DNA from: Grifola frondosa
Taxonomy: Eukaryota > Basidiomycota > Agaricomycetes > Polyporales > Grifolaceae
Assembly (NCBI GenBank): GCA_001683735.1
Contig: LUGG01000002.1
Location: forward strand, 2,480,001 to 2,544,000
Direction of reading: 5' to 3'
DNA length: 64,000 bases
Shown: one piece after another, positions 8,888 through 20,750 of the stretch
Position numbering within the stretch: position 1 is the first letter of the stretch
How the letters are laid out: every line of letters starts with the position of its first letter
Notes under the pieces: generated by a model
What the model was told of the DNA's origin: nothing
Seen by the model: the letters and a program-made list of their open reading frames with translations, nothing else
Databases searched by the model: none
Position numbers and translations under genes: made by a program

Positions 8888-10335
8888 GAGTGACAGCGAA
8901 AGGGCGCTTATCCCCTTGTCTTCTGCCTCTTGCGCTGCTTCACTCGTTTCTCGTGTAGTGTCTCTCCTTCAAATCATTTTCTCATCCCCTAGCCCACCCG
9001 TTCAGCGTCATAGACAATGCGCTGACACCAAAATGCTGACTGAGGAAGTGTGCATCAAATAGAGCTCAAAGCTCTCTCACCAAGACACCTGCGGGCATGC
9101 AGCCAGGACTTAAGTGGAAAATGAGACAGAGCGATCAGAGTTTTGGACCCAGGCTGGCTACAAACTGTCCAGACCAGGAAGGCATTAAGCTAATCCTATG
9201 ACTCCCCCCACCTGTCCCTCACTTCCCTCAGATATTTCACCCGAGAGTCCCTCTCTAGCCCTCCTCACGTCACACGTACCCTTCCCAAACCCACAAAGCT
9301 CACCATCTGCACCGGCCTCAAGCTCAGTCCTGCCGGGTGCCCCTCACGGGCTGCCTCACACTAGCCCGACCACTGACACGCACAAGAGGTTCCCCCTGCA
9401 TAGTGGAAGATGAGGGAAGGCGATGCGGAGTAGTGTCAAGGAGGTAGCGTTGTGCCACAAGTCGGTACAGGCGCGTCAAGAGCGATAGGCGGGCCTTTTT
9501 AATGGGGATGCGAAGATAACCGAAAGAGGAATGGTTGTCTGAGGGGAAGATGGACACGTAGAACTCGACGAAGTCACACTCCAGTACACGGAGAGCCAAG
9601 AGCGTGGCATCAAAATAGGTCGAACGGTCGTCGGGATTGGGCATGCAGGTGATAGATTGCCCGACGCCAATGTAGGGACAGGCGGCGTCATTGAGGAGCC
9701 AAGTGCTGGGTTGATGAGATGCACCTGCAGAGCACGCAGTGACAGGGACAGTGCGATAGGTGGGAACAAAAAAGGATAGGGTTCACGACGAGATGCAAGC
9801 AATGCAGAGCGAATAGCGAGGAAGGAGGCATTCCGGGGTATCTGAGGCATTGGACAGTGAGGAGAAGTTGAGGAAAAACCAGTTCAAATGAGTCCTAAGT
9901 AATACCTGCGGAAGCGCTGTAATTTCTCAGCAAAGTCAGCCCGTGTGAATGATATGAGCCTTGAGCACCCCAAAGGAAGGAAGAAAAGGAAAACAGGGTG
10001 CATAAGGCCAAGCGAAAAGCCGTAATATCAACCATCACCCGGCAGATGATGGCAAGAGACGTAATGACTTCAAGCCGCATTGAATGAGGTTGGTCAGAGG
10101 GACGAGATAGAACCATCAGAACCTTTGGAACCTCCGCTCGCGCGAAATGGGAGCCAGGAATGAACGTCCGGCTAGCCTAAAGACAATAGACATTCAAGAC
10201 ACCATTAGGACCCGGAGCAGAACAGATGACCAAAGAAACCCTTGCCTTAGATACCCACAGGCAGTCAGAGATATGGCGCATGGGACACGTAAGGGCCCAC
10301 CCCCCCACACCCTGTGGTGGCCCTCCCGCCCCGTC
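8888..10335. other. Region between the two 180-bp repeats, no recognised gene
   Basis: About 1.45 kb. In the split-direct-repeat model this should contain the A2 repeat, but I found no match to the element's 5' side. Two overlapping minus-strand frames (9476-9850, 9324-9644) look like a broken reading frame: the segment around 9330-9690 reads CPYIGVGQSITCMPNPDDRS then TYFDATLLALRVLECDFVEF, which has a coding look but which I do not recognise. The rest is pyrimidine-rich on the plus strand (about 9190-9400). Confidence 0.5.
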
Positions 10336-10515
10336 GCCGCTCAATGATTCGCTTTCGTGGATAGGTTTCTGGGTGTCTCGGAGCTCGGGGTCGGGAGGCC
10401 CGCTTGCCGGGCTTTCGCCCATAGACTCGATCAAGACGCTATTTGTGATTGCTTGTATACGTCGTTACCAATACACTTTACTCCATGCATCCCCAGAAGC
10501 GTGTGAGTACATAGA
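10336..10515 (+). repeat. 180-bp direct repeat, copy 2 (putative B2)
   Basis: Same 180 bp as 8651-8830 with two mismatches. It is taken as the right end of the retroelement. After it comes a unique sequence of about 300 bp (10516-10811) that leads into the dehydrogenase gene and should contain its promoter; I see no other feature there. Confidence 0.92.
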
Positions 10516-10811
10516 GGTCAAAAGTTGGAAGAGTATGTCATGTGATCGTATAGGCTGTGGTTACATAATCGTAATAAGCGCTACTAGCAATTACCTCTAC
10601 CGGCCTACGACGGATGGGCAGGAGCCTGGCGTTGGGTGAATGTTTGGCGTCAGTACGGCATCCCGGGCCGGCTTGAATCCTCACCTGTTCAGAGTCAGAA
10701 TCTCGAAGTCGTTCTCCCCGTCCACTTTCGCTTCATAGCCCCGTGTCCTGATATCCTTCTCCCCTTCTTATACCGGTCTCATCCACTCGTCAAGACGTAC
10801 CTCCGCCCATC

Positions 10812-12249
10812 ATGGTCTCCGACGCAGCAGGGTCATCTACCTCCATCTCCCCACTAATCCGCCGTCTGACGTCTCTTACTTCTCACTTCAGAGCACCCAC
10901 CCGCCATAAGGTCGTGATCTCCCGCAACCTGGGGCCAGATGTTATGCCGCTGCTGACGCAGCGCTCTGATCTCGAGGTCAGTACCTTGTCTTCATATACA
11001 GGATCACTTTATCCACGCAAGCGTTTAGATCGTTCTCTGGCCCGAGAACCGCGTCTGCGACCGGAAGTGGCTGCTGGAGAATATCGCTGGTGCAACGGGC
11101 GTGCTTGTTATGCTCTCTGAGAAGGTTCGTTCGTGGCGTTTAGTGAAGATAAAGTACATTAATCGTCATCGCCAGATAGATGCCGAGTTCCTAGACGCTG
11201 CAGGGCCTAATATACGAGTCGTCTCGACCATGTCTGTTGGTTATGGTATGTATATATCAGGCATCACAATATCACTCACCTTACCTTATATCAGAACACG
11301 CTGATCTGAAGGAACTTGCGAAGCGTGGGGTAAGGTTCGGATACACGCCCGATGTATTAACCGATGCAGGTACGTTCTGCTGTTCCCATTTTCTTGATAT
11401 ATCAATGACAGGTACGGCCACCAGTGGCAGACCTATCGGTAATGCTTGCGCTCATGGCAGGACGCAACGTTGGTGAGACCAGCATGGTTGTTCGAACCGG
11501 AGAGGCAAGTACCACAGCTCAATTCCCTCTTGCATATTCGCTGACATCACTATCTCCAGTGGCCTAACTTCACCTGGTCACCCTTCTCATTCTGCGGGCC
11601 GCAGCTCAGCGCGACGTCCACACATCCTTCACGCACCGCGGGGTTCATTGGCTTTGGGCGTATCGCGCAGGCGACGCTCGCACGGCTTGTCCCTTTCGGA
11701 TTCACACACTGCCTCTACACCGGGAACCCCTCGATCGCGCCTGATCCTGCGTTTGACGCGGAGATAGCCGCCAAGTACAATGTGCGCGAGGTGCGCCGTG
11801 TGTCGCTCGATGAGCTTGCGCGGGAGAGCGACGTCGTCTTCGTGCTCGCGCCTGGGGGACCGAGCACATATCATATCGTAGACGAAAAGTTCTTGAAGGG
11901 TATGAAGAGGACAGGCGTGCTGGTGAACACGAGCAGAGGGACGCTGGTGGACTCAGACGCGTTGACAAAGGCGTTAAGGGAGGGCTGGCTGTGGGGCGCG
12001 GGATTAGACGTCGTGGAAGGCGAGCCGAACGTCACCGCAGACCATCCGTTGGTCAAGGAGCCGAGGTACGTGGAATGTTCCTGATGACGATAGCGTGATG
12101 CTCATTTTGCGAGCAGGTGCATTGTTCTTCCGCATATCGGCAGCGCCACGACGGAGACGCGTATCGGAATGGCAACACTGGCCGTAAACAACCTCTTGGG
12201 CGGGGTGCTTGGACAGACGATGCCTGCTGAATTGGACATATCGCGATGA
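10812..12249 (+). CDS. D-isomer 2-hydroxyacid dehydrogenase (glyoxylate/hydroxypyruvate reductase-like)
   Basis: Seven exons: 10812-10976, 11029-11124, 11176-11245, 11295-11369, 11425-11504, 11560-12065, 12117-12249, giving 374 aa with all phases consistent. The NAD(P)-binding Rossmann motif is AGFIGFGRIAQATL (GxGxxA rather than GxGxxG). Other family blocks are VSTMSVGYEHADL, NTSRGTLVDSDAL (catalytic Arg), GLDVVEGEPN (catalytic Glu region) and LPHIGSATTETR (catalytic His). The family reduces glyoxylate or hydroxypyruvate with NAD(P)H in the cytosol; the exact substrate cannot be read from sequence. Intron 5 (11505-11559) starts with GC (GCAAGT), a GC-AG intron. No frame breaks are seen. Confidence 0.9.
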
Positions 12250-14378
12250 GGGCGTAGACAAGATCCAAATAGACATCCGTATCGCTAGAAATGCAAGAGT
12301 ATTCAAGTTGTTGTTGTCAAGTCGCCAAGTGGTCGATACGATCCAGGAGGAAATCAGGTCTCGTCAGAACGATTCTGCTAGTGCAGATACCCGGCGCGGT
12401 TTCAACGTAGTCGAAGTGATAATTATTTCAGCTTAGACGGACTCCGAACGTTTCTAACTGCAACAACGCCAGAGCAAAGGTTCGGGGGGGAGGGTGAACT
12501 CCGTTCAAAACAGCAAGGCGTTATATATGCGGAAAACCATTGCGTATCCCGCATCTCCAAGAGAAGACGCTGCGGAGTTGGATATGTTGGAGAAGGACCA
12601 TAAATAGACCGACGACTAACGAATACAGAAAATCCCTAATATGGAAGGTGATGACCCATATCCGGAAAAGGTCACAATGTGAACTTGTGCTGAACTGCCA
12701 AAAGCTCACAGAGATGATCGATGAGATTTCATGATGTGGTTAGCCGTATGCATGGGGGAGGGGTGGGGAGTGAGCAGCAAATAGTATGTCCCTTGACCGC
12801 GCCATGTCCTGATCCCACTGACCCGTCAATATTCGAGATGCGCACGAAGTCATTGAAACGATGAGCTATGCTATGAGCGAGCGAGACTCATGATTATTGA
12901 GCTCAGTAATATGGGGGCATCACACATGCGCGGGATCGCGACACTATCGTCACTTGGCCACAGGCAATATGATTTTCCGCCGCGAGTGCTTGGACGTAAC
13001 ATGCATTCGACATAGCCTATTGATCACGCGCAAAAGATCCAGCTGCATGAGGCATTAGTTATATGCTAGAAGACAACAGGGCTAGTGCATTGAAGAACCG
13101 AAGAAAGTGCACGACGACGATGTAGCTATGCTCAGCGTCTGCGACGATATACACGTAGACAAGCGAGCATCGATAACGGCTGATTATGCAGATGAGGGAG
13201 TGAGCAGACTGGCCAGCACACATCGAGACGGTCAGCATGGACTCGTGGCCCGCTATCTCACCCGCTAAAACACCACAAGTGCACTTCGGTTCGTCGGCTT
13301 ACGTCTTTAGTCCCGAGCCAAGTTTTGATAGCGAAAGGCAGGCTGAATGAATGATCAAGGTCGAGTTAGAGTTTAGGAAGCCTCCCGGCACGCTGGAACA
13401 TAGAGCGACCGGAGAAGGTCTGTCGAGGTGGAGGGGCCCTGTTTTGCTGCGTTTTAAGAGAAAGCATGGTGCATGCGACCTGCAGAGATAAGACTAAGCA
13501 AAGTGCTCGCTGTTATTCCGGAATGAGAAGCATATGCTCGTGTGTAAATTGTTCGGTGGAACCACCAGTCATACGGGATATCGAACCACTTTGAGAGCGC
13601 TCGTCTGCTTGAGGCCAGCCGTATAGATCTGGTGACGATGACCTAAAGGGTTCAAAGGTGGACGGGCCACCACATACGGGCCACCACACATCATGTTAGA
13701 CAGACGGCGCAGCTTCAATTGGTGCCTTGTCACGCAGGTTAAGCGGGTCAGAACCAAGAACAAGAGGATTTGTGGGCCGATAACGAGCCTCGAGGTAGTG
13801 ATTACAAGAACAAATGCAGAGATGTCCAGAGTGAGATTTCAATTCGATGTTTGTAATGGTGGCATTATGGTAGTAGGGTCCTCGTATTGCGCCATACCTG
13901 TCAATCGGCCTCTAGCTCGTCTCATGCATTATGGTAAAAAACGTACGTACGGAGACGCAACAGGATAACATTCATGGCTAAGGTGGAGAATTCTATTCCT
14001 TCCAAGGCAGCGTCTCTTCGCTTGGGCCGCACGGCGATATTGAGTTTCCACAACTTGGAAAATTATACCAGCGCCTTCAACAGGAATGCACCAATTCCGA
14101 CACAATGTCGGAACATTTTGCTTGGGAAGTTTGGCAGTGCACCGGCCTGTTCATCCGGATGTGGCTCATCGCCACGGGCGCTCATTAAAAAGGCGCTCGG
14201 AGGTGGAGAATGGATCCTATCGGAGGACATGACGCTGACCTCAAACGGTGTGAGTTTCAGTCGGAGCGATATCTAAACAGCGCGGATGGCGATGATGAGA
14301 TCTTGCGGAACAAATGGTCAGACAGCGTGGTCTAAATTGTCAGACGTTACAGAGAATGGACGGAGAACAATAGCAACA
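12250..14378. other. Intergenic, no supported gene
   Basis: About 2.1 kb between the dehydrogenase stop and a weak minus-strand ORF. Only short ORFs (under 105 codons) without recognisable motifs are present on either strand, and codon patterns do not hold across adjacent frames. A stretch near 13569-13640 has a B-box-like sequence on the minus strand but no tRNA fold could be drawn. Confidence 0.5.
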
Positions 14379-14810
14379 TTATTGCGGACTCGGATGGAGC
14401 TCGAGCTCATGCGCTCGTCGGTCATAAAAAGAGCACACAGGTGATTTGTGAGTCCACGAATAGGGGAAACATAATGAGATACGAATGGGAGGATAGATTT
14501 TCAAGAAGACGTTGGAACAGGAGTGGAAGGGGAGCTGCGGAGACAAATAGCGTGAGAAACTGCATGTCACCAAACACGGGGAGATGAAATCCGGAAAAGG
14601 AAGGAGCACGATGGGTCGGTAGGCGATATAATTCGCCCAATCGTCCCACCATTTCTTGTTGCTCCCCATACCCTCGGGACTCCACACTGCACAGCTCCTT
14701 CCCTTGAGCTCGTCGCCGTCCTCATCGACGTGGATATTGCCTGAGACAGCGCATTCAACCGCGCCGCCTGTCATTCCACCGCTCACCTCTTCCTTCCGAT
14801 AGACGAACAT
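14379..14810 (-). CDS. Possible hypothetical protein (weak)
   Basis: An ORF of 143 codons opening about 210 bp upstream of, and divergent from, the HMG-CoA reductase start. The first half (MFVYRKEEVSGGMTGGAVEC, later a Trp-rich KKWWDDWANYIAYRP) looks more protein-like than the second half, so a real gene could end or splice near 14560. No family recognised. It could equally be chance ORF in the HMG-CoA reductase promoter. Confidence 0.22.
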   Translation of the reverse strand: MFVYRKEEVSGGMTGGAVECAVSGNIHVDEDGDELKGRSCAVWSPEGMGSNKKWWDDWANYIAYRPIVLLPFPDFISPCLVTCSFSRYLSPQLPFHSCSNVFLKIYPPIRISLCFPYSWTHKSPVCSFYDRRAHELELHPSPQ

Positions 14811-14913
14811 TACCCCCCGTCCTTCTCAGGTGGTCCGACTCGGTGTGTACGAAGGCGCTCCGCTCGGGATGCCCTTCGTTTCATTTTTCTACGGTCGCTA
14901 GTTACTCATGCGC

Positions 14914-14920
14914 TATATAA
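14914..14920 (+). promoter_or_regulatory. TATA-like box of HMG-CoA reductase gene
   Basis: TATATAA lies about 103 bp before the ATG at 15023, followed by a pyrimidine-rich leader (CTATCTTTCACCACTTACCC). This fits a fungal core promoter. No clear sterol-response element was identified by eye. Confidence 0.45.
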
Positions 14921-15022
14921 CGCCCACAGCAATCGACATCCCTGCTAATTGCCTAGACTCTTTATTCGCTCCATTTATTCGTACATATATTCCTATCTTT
15001 CACCACTTACCCACAGTCCAAA

Positions 15023-18000
15023 ATGCGTGCGATACTTCGCCCGCTCTCTACGTGCACCGCGTTCTCGCCCATCGAGACAATCGTCACCGTCTTCGTTTGC
15101 GCGACTCTCGCCTACTTCCACATCCTCACTGGCATCAAACACTCATCCTTCTTTGCTCCAACCTATCCGACGGCCCTTGCCCCGCTCACGCTCGCCTCAC
15201 CAATGCTGAATGGGTAGGAGTGAGCCAGCAGGATTGGGTTGATGCGTGGAAACACCCTCGGGAAGATGTCAAGTTGCTGGAGCTGCAACAGATTGTGTTC
15301 TCTCTGGATGCTACCGAAGCGGTGCGTGCTAACATTTCTGACAATTCTTTCTTTGTCTTTCTCGCGAATCTCCTGTTGTAAACGTGTCGGGGACACGACT
15401 CCTTCGTGCCTGGCCTAGCTACCTGCAATCATTCATATCAGTTTATCCGCGATTTGATTGATTCCAGTCCAGTTCTTCGTCCACCGTTTGCATCGTGTTG
15501 ATGTTGATCGAGGCACAAATATTGACACGCTATTCTCCCAGGTTACACCGGGTTCAAATCTTGATGTTGCGGCTCTTTCTGGAATCACTCGCCATCTCAC
15601 TACACAAGTGCCGTCACTCTCGGGCAAAGCGTACTCTTCCATCTGCCACTACCCATCTTCAAACATTACATCTGCGTCATGCTTCACTGCCTTCACCGAA
15701 GCTGCTTCATCATCCACGCTTACCCTCTCGTTTACTACTGGGACGAGAGACGACTGGCTGGCCATGCTTAAAAGCGAGAAGTCGATCACTCTGGATGGAG
15801 TGAAGTACCAGCTTGATTTGGGAAACCTGAGGAGAGCATCGGTGAGATGAAGAGTAGCAAATGGGTTGCGTATGCGCTCCGCGCGCTGGTTCTGCGCTTC
15901 TGGGAACTCACGAAGGTATGCATCATCGAACTTGGTTCCTCTCATCATCTCACGTGTCTTCCATGAACAGAAAGCAGACTCGCTTGATATTATAGTCGTG
16001 CTCACGGGCTATATCCTCATGCATGTCACCTTCCTGCGCTTGTTCCTCTCGTCGCGTGCCCTGGGCTCAAACTTCTGGCTCTCAACGGGTATTTTCTCTT
16101 CTGCTATCATCTCGTTCTTGTTTACTCTTCCACTCTGCCGCTACCTTAACATTCCGCTTGATCCTATCGCGCTTACCGAGGCCCTTCCTTTCTTGGTATG
16201 CACTGTCGGCTTCGACAAGCCCCTTCGTCTCGCGCGTGCTGTTATGGCGCACCCACAAACTCTGAGGCCTCAAGAAAATGGCCGCATGAAGCCCGCTGGC
16301 GATGTTATTCTCGAGGCGCTCGACCGCGTCGGGAACGTTATTCTAAGGGACTACGCGTTGGAAATTGCCGTGCTGCTCGTCGGCGTGAACAGCAAGGTCG
16401 GAGGTCTCAAGGAGTTCTGCGCCGTTGCCGCCGTTGCACTTGCCATGGATTGCGTCATGACGTTTACCCTTTACACGTCGGTGTTGACTGTCATGGTCGA
16501 GGTTCGTGCTCACTCCCTCCACTCGCGCTCTGTTACGTAACCGTGTGACATGGAATTGGTCACGTATTTTGTTACGATCCGCGTTTCTCCTGACTTTCCT
16601 CATCTTCGTTGCCTCAGCACTGTTCTCTCGATTCTGATGATCTGTTGTTTTCTCTCAATAGGTTCGCCGCATCAAGAAGGTTCGTGAGATGTCTCGCTCT
16701 CGCTCGAATTCGATCTCGGCTGTCACTGCCAATGGCACCGCCGTGCGCTCAGCGCTGTCACGTCCTTCAGCCAAGGTGCAGACACCCTCCCCTGCTGCAC
16801 CGAAGAAGTTGAGGGACCGGATCTCAAGCGCTATTCTCGGCGTTAAGGGATCATTCTTGAGAGATGAGCAGGGCGGGAGCAAGGTTCAGGCGATCGAAGA
16901 GAATCCGATGGCTAGGCTTAAGCTACTATTGGTAAGTCCCTACTTTGGTATATTCTGGTCAGTAAATCTGATGTTGCTATTGACCTTCAGATCGCTTCGT
17001 TCCTCACTTTGCATATTTTGAACTTCTGCACAACCCTCACACCTGCGACGACACTCGCCAGACACAATAGACACACCCTCCGTACTGCCGATGGCGTACC
17101 TCCCCCTCCTCGTGTTGACATTACTAGTCCCGCCATCGTGAGCGTCCTCGCGAGTCTCGCTGCTTCCGAGAAGGCTGTTTCGACAAGCATCGAGGCAAAA
17201 GAGCCTGAGTTACTTGTCAAAGTCCCACCTCCGGTCTATATCCGCGTAACACCTACCGTCCTACCTGTCTCCCGTGCAGCAAACGGTAGCACGGGTACTG
17301 GCGAAGCAATCGATAACTTCATGTCAAGCTGGAGTCTGCTCGTTGGTGACCCCGTGCTCTCCAAGTGGATTGTAGTCCTTCTTGCCGTGAGCGTTGCACT
17401 GAACGGCTACCTCCTCAAGGGTATCGCCGCGGGCTCTGGACTCGCTGCTGTTCGTGCTGTCCGCAGCCAGGGCGTGCGCTTCCGCTCGCGCGCTAGGGTT
17501 GGCAAGGATGAGACGGAAGAGTGCACCGCTGCCCCTCCCGCGCCTCTGACCATCGTCCCATCTACTGCACCTATTCTGGTTGCTCCTGTGGCCATCCCTA
17601 CGCGTGAACGTGCCCCGGTTCAGCTGAGCTCTCCTGTCGACTTGGACAAGGTAGACTTCAAGCTGCAGGAGAAACTCCCCATCCGTGCCCCCATACCCAT
17701 CCACCCATTGACTCCTGAGCCGGAATTTGCTGTAGCTAGGTACACTGGCCCTGTACGCACGCTCGAGGAGTGCATAGAAATCTTCGAGAATGGTCCGCGT
17801 CCGGTATCCGTTGCGCTTGCGACGTTGAACGATGAGGAGGTTGTGCTGCTGGCGCAGAACGGGAAGATTGCAGCTTATGCGCTCGAGAAGCTCCTTGGCG
17901 ACTTGGAGCGGGCTGTTCGTATCCGTCGCGCTTTAATCTGTAGGTCGCAATTTTTGTTTGAGTGTTTGCATGCTAAATTATTCTTTTAGCCCGTGCTTCA

Positions 18001-19286
18001 AGGACTAAGACCCTTGAGAACTCCCTTGTCCCCATGGAGAACTACGATTACTCTCGTGTTGTGGGTGCGTGCTGCGAGAACGTGATTGGATACATGCCTC
18101 TTCCCTTGGGCGTTGCCGGTCCTCTGAAGGTCGATGGCCAGATGTATCCCATCCCGATGGCCACTGCCGAAGGTACCCTTGTTGCGTCCACCTCCCGTGG
18201 ATGTAAGGCGCTGAATGCTGGTGGAGGCGTCACCACTGTTTTGACATACGACGCCATGACCCGCGGCCCCGCTATCGATTTCCCTTCGATCGTTCGTGCT
18301 GCCGAAGCCAAGGCTTGGATAGAGTCCACGGAGGGGTATGCGATCGTGAAGGAGGCGTTCGAGTCGACATCACGATTCGCGAAACTGCAAAACATTAAGT
18401 GCGCGATGGCGGGCCGAACGCTCTTCGTGCGATTCGCGACGCGCACAGGCGACGCGATGGGCATGAATATGATCTCGAAGGCTACCGAGAAGGCACTAGA
18501 TGTGCTGAGCAAGGAATTCCCCGAGATGGTCGTGCTTGCGCTGTCGGGTAACTACTGCACGGACAAGAAGCCTGCTGCGATCAACTGGATCGAGGGTCGT
18601 GGCAAGAGTATCGTAGCAGAGGCCGTGATCCCTGGCACGATTGTGAAGAGTGTTTTGAAGACAACTGTCGAGGCGCTCTGCAACCTCAACACGAAGAAGA
18701 ACCTTGTGGGAAGCGCGATGGCTGGGTCTGTTGGCGGGTTCAACGCGCATGCCGCAAACATCCTCACCGCGATGTTCTTGGCGACTGGCCAGGATCCCGC
18801 GCAGAATGTGGAAAGTTCAAATTGCATGACGCTTATGGAACCGTAAGTACCTAGATGGTATTCGATCTCATGTTACTGACTGCTGTTCATCGTAGAACCA
18901 ACAACGGCGAGGACCTGCTCATGACCGTTTCTATGCCTTGTATCGAGGTTGGAACAGTTGGAGGCGGCACTATCCTAGCACCCCAGCAAGCTGTTCTTGA
19001 GCTTCTCGGCGTGCAGGGTGCGCATCCCACAAACCCCGGTCAGAACGCCCAACAGCTGGCTCGCATTATCGCATCTGCCGTGATGGCGGGCGAGCTCTCA
19101 CTCATCAGTGCGCTAGCAGCAGGCCACCTTGTCCGCGCGCACCTCGCACACAACCGCTCGCAACTCAATACCCCTTTACCTTCGCGACCGACCACTCCTG
19201 GACCTATTGAGCCCGCCGGCGGTGCCTTCTGGGCCGGTGCGAAGAGTTCTGCGCCACCTGCTGGCTATGCTGTGGAGATGAAGTGA
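15023..19286 (+). CDS. HMG1: 3-hydroxy-3-methylglutaryl-CoA reductase, with two apparent frame breaks
   Basis: Catalyses the NADPH-dependent reduction of HMG-CoA to mevalonate, the committed step of sterol/isoprenoid synthesis, in the ER membrane. Exons: 15023-15321, 15473-15915, 15971-16501, 16662-16931, 16991-17939, 17990-18842, 18896-19286, about 1245 aa. The N-terminal part has membrane segments and a sterol-sensing-like region (exon 3). The catalytic part has [31 protein letters not shown] (Glu), [28 protein letters not shown] (Lys), the Asp in [11 protein letters not shown] and [13 protein letters not shown] (His). Exon 1 must change frame by one base near 15165-15190, and exon 2 again at the TTT run 15817-15819 ([15 protein letters not shown]). 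Everything from exon 3 on is clean. The breaks could be sequencing errors or true lesions. Confidence 0.93.
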
Positions 19287-19570
19287 CGATACTCTTCCTT
19301 GCTTTCTAATCTGCATGCTTCCGTTCGAACTTTGTGTACTGTAATTACCTCACTAAATGTTTGTTCTGGTCGCATAACGCATACTACTAACATTCACTGT
19401 ACTTTTTGTGCACAAACGTGCTTGGATAGACTTACCTTCTTACAATGCTTTGTGGAACAGTTTTTCATCAGTTTGAGAGACTGAGTACTCTAAATCGGAT
19501 GTCTTCCATTCGGTAAGACCACAAGATTTGTTTGAGAGGCCGCATCGTAACGTTACACGATAACATATTT
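19287..19570. other. Intergenic, convergent 3' ends
   Basis: AT-rich 3' flanking DNA between the HMG-CoA reductase stop and the stop of the minus-strand SDR copy 1. Probably holds both polyadenylation regions. No ORF of interest. Confidence 0.5.
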
Positions 19571-20750
19571 CTAATCGAATATGTTACCTCCACCGATATT
19601 GAGGCACTGGCCTACGCAACGAGTGTCTGAAGTTCAGAGATCCCATAAAGGATTTGACTAAGTTACTCACCCGTCACGAAGTAGGCCTCCGGTTTCACGA
19701 GGTAAGATACCAGGCCAGCAATGACAGACGGCTCTGCCCTGGGGACATCCAGTATTCCGAGAGACTATCACAACGGCCGTTTCATTGTAATGCCGGCCAG
19801 AAGACACTAAAGAAAGCTCTGCTGACCTTTAATATTGTAGTTCCCGGGCCGCCGTTGATGGCATCATCGGGGCGAATACTTTCATAAGAAACCATGAAAG
19901 GTTATATGCTAAAGCCTCCGATTAGAATTTTGAAACAAACTAACGCATCGGTGTAAGGATGACTCCTGGCGCGTAGGAATTCACAGTGATGTTATATTTG
20001 GCCAGTTCCAAGGCTGCAATATTTCATTACGATAAGATACGATAAGCTACATTGATACACTTACCTGCGCACTGAGTTAGTCCCCGTACGGCGAACTTGG
20101 AAGCGTTGTATGCAGCAGCATTGGGCACGGCTAAGGACGTGACAGTTAGAGTAGCCGCGTTCACAGAGTTACGAAGGCTTACCCCTCTTTCCAGCGGACG
20201 AACAAGCACCTGTGCGTACTTGTCAGCAGTCAGAGGTATGCAGATTGCAAATTTTATATTCACCAATGATACGCCCTCCCTCCCTTGCTTAATCATTTGA
20301 CGAGCAGCGTGTTTGAACGACAGCATTACACCTCGCGCATTGATTCCCATTGTAGTCTCCCATTCTTCAACAGACGTGTCAACCAACGAAAACATCCTGA
20401 ATATACCAGCATTGGCCACCATCTATTTTAAGAGATGGTCAGCCAGTGCACGGCCGAAGTTTATTGATTAAATGATTCGCGACGTACCACATCCAAGCCG
20501 CCAGAACTTCAACAACCTTGTCGATCATAGCAATCATTTCTTCCTCCGAAGATACATCGCCAGGGACTGCAATCGCCCGCCGTCCTTTCGCCTCGATCGC
20601 TTTGACTACAGCAGCGAGTTCCTCGCCCTTGGGCGCGATATCATTCACAGCAACATCTAATCCGTCGTCTGCCAGACGTAGTGCGATTGCCTCCCCGATA
20701 CCTTGAGCTGCACCTGTAACGAACGCGATGCGGACGGTCGACTGTGCCAT
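19571..20750 (-). pseudogene. Short-chain dehydrogenase/reductase copy 1 (frame break in exon 1)
   Basis: Starts at ATG 20748-20750 (MAQSTVRIAFVTGAAQGIG, the TGxxxGxG cofactor motif) and carries the same exon pattern as copy 2: MVANAGIFRM (NAG motif), an intron, PNAAAYNASKFAVRGL (YxxxK catalytic pair), ALELAKYNITVNSYAPG, and a last exon ending CLNIGGGNIFD at 19571. Compared with copy 2, one C is missing near 20500 in the GGLDV region at the end of exon 1, so the frame is lost before the first intron. If the missing base is a sequencing error this would be a working gene of about 265 aa. Likely an NAD(P)-dependent oxidoreductase resembling diacetyl/acetoin reductases; substrate unknown. Confidence 0.75.

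Larger units (their letters stand above)
3706..10515 (+). mobile_element. DIRS/Ngaro-like tyrosine-recombinase retrotransposon, decayed
   Basis: Three ORF regions in series on the plus strand encode a gag-like protein with a Cys/His-rich tail, an RT plus RNase H, and a tyrosine recombinase, the gene order of DIRS-order (DIRS/Ngaro) elements. No integrase or LTR is present. A 180-bp direct repeat occurs at 8651-8830, 93 bp after the recombinase stop, and again at 10336-10515, as expected of the 'B' arms of split direct repeats. The matching 'A' repeat at the 5' end was not found by eye, so the outer limits are approximate. Three in-frame TGA stops and an RNase H Asp-to-Asn change show it is dead. 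The 1.5 kb between the 180-bp repeats is longer than usual and may include a later insertion. Confidence 0.75.

Noticed and set aside
8651..10515. 180-bp repeats as LTRs of a small LTR element
   Set aside because: They lack TG...CA ends, I see no primer-binding site or polypurine tract inside, and their place after the recombinase fits a split direct repeat better.
13560..13640. Possible tRNA on the minus strand
   Set aside because: A B-box-like GGTTCGATATCC is present, but no acceptor stem, D arm or anticodon stem can be paired.
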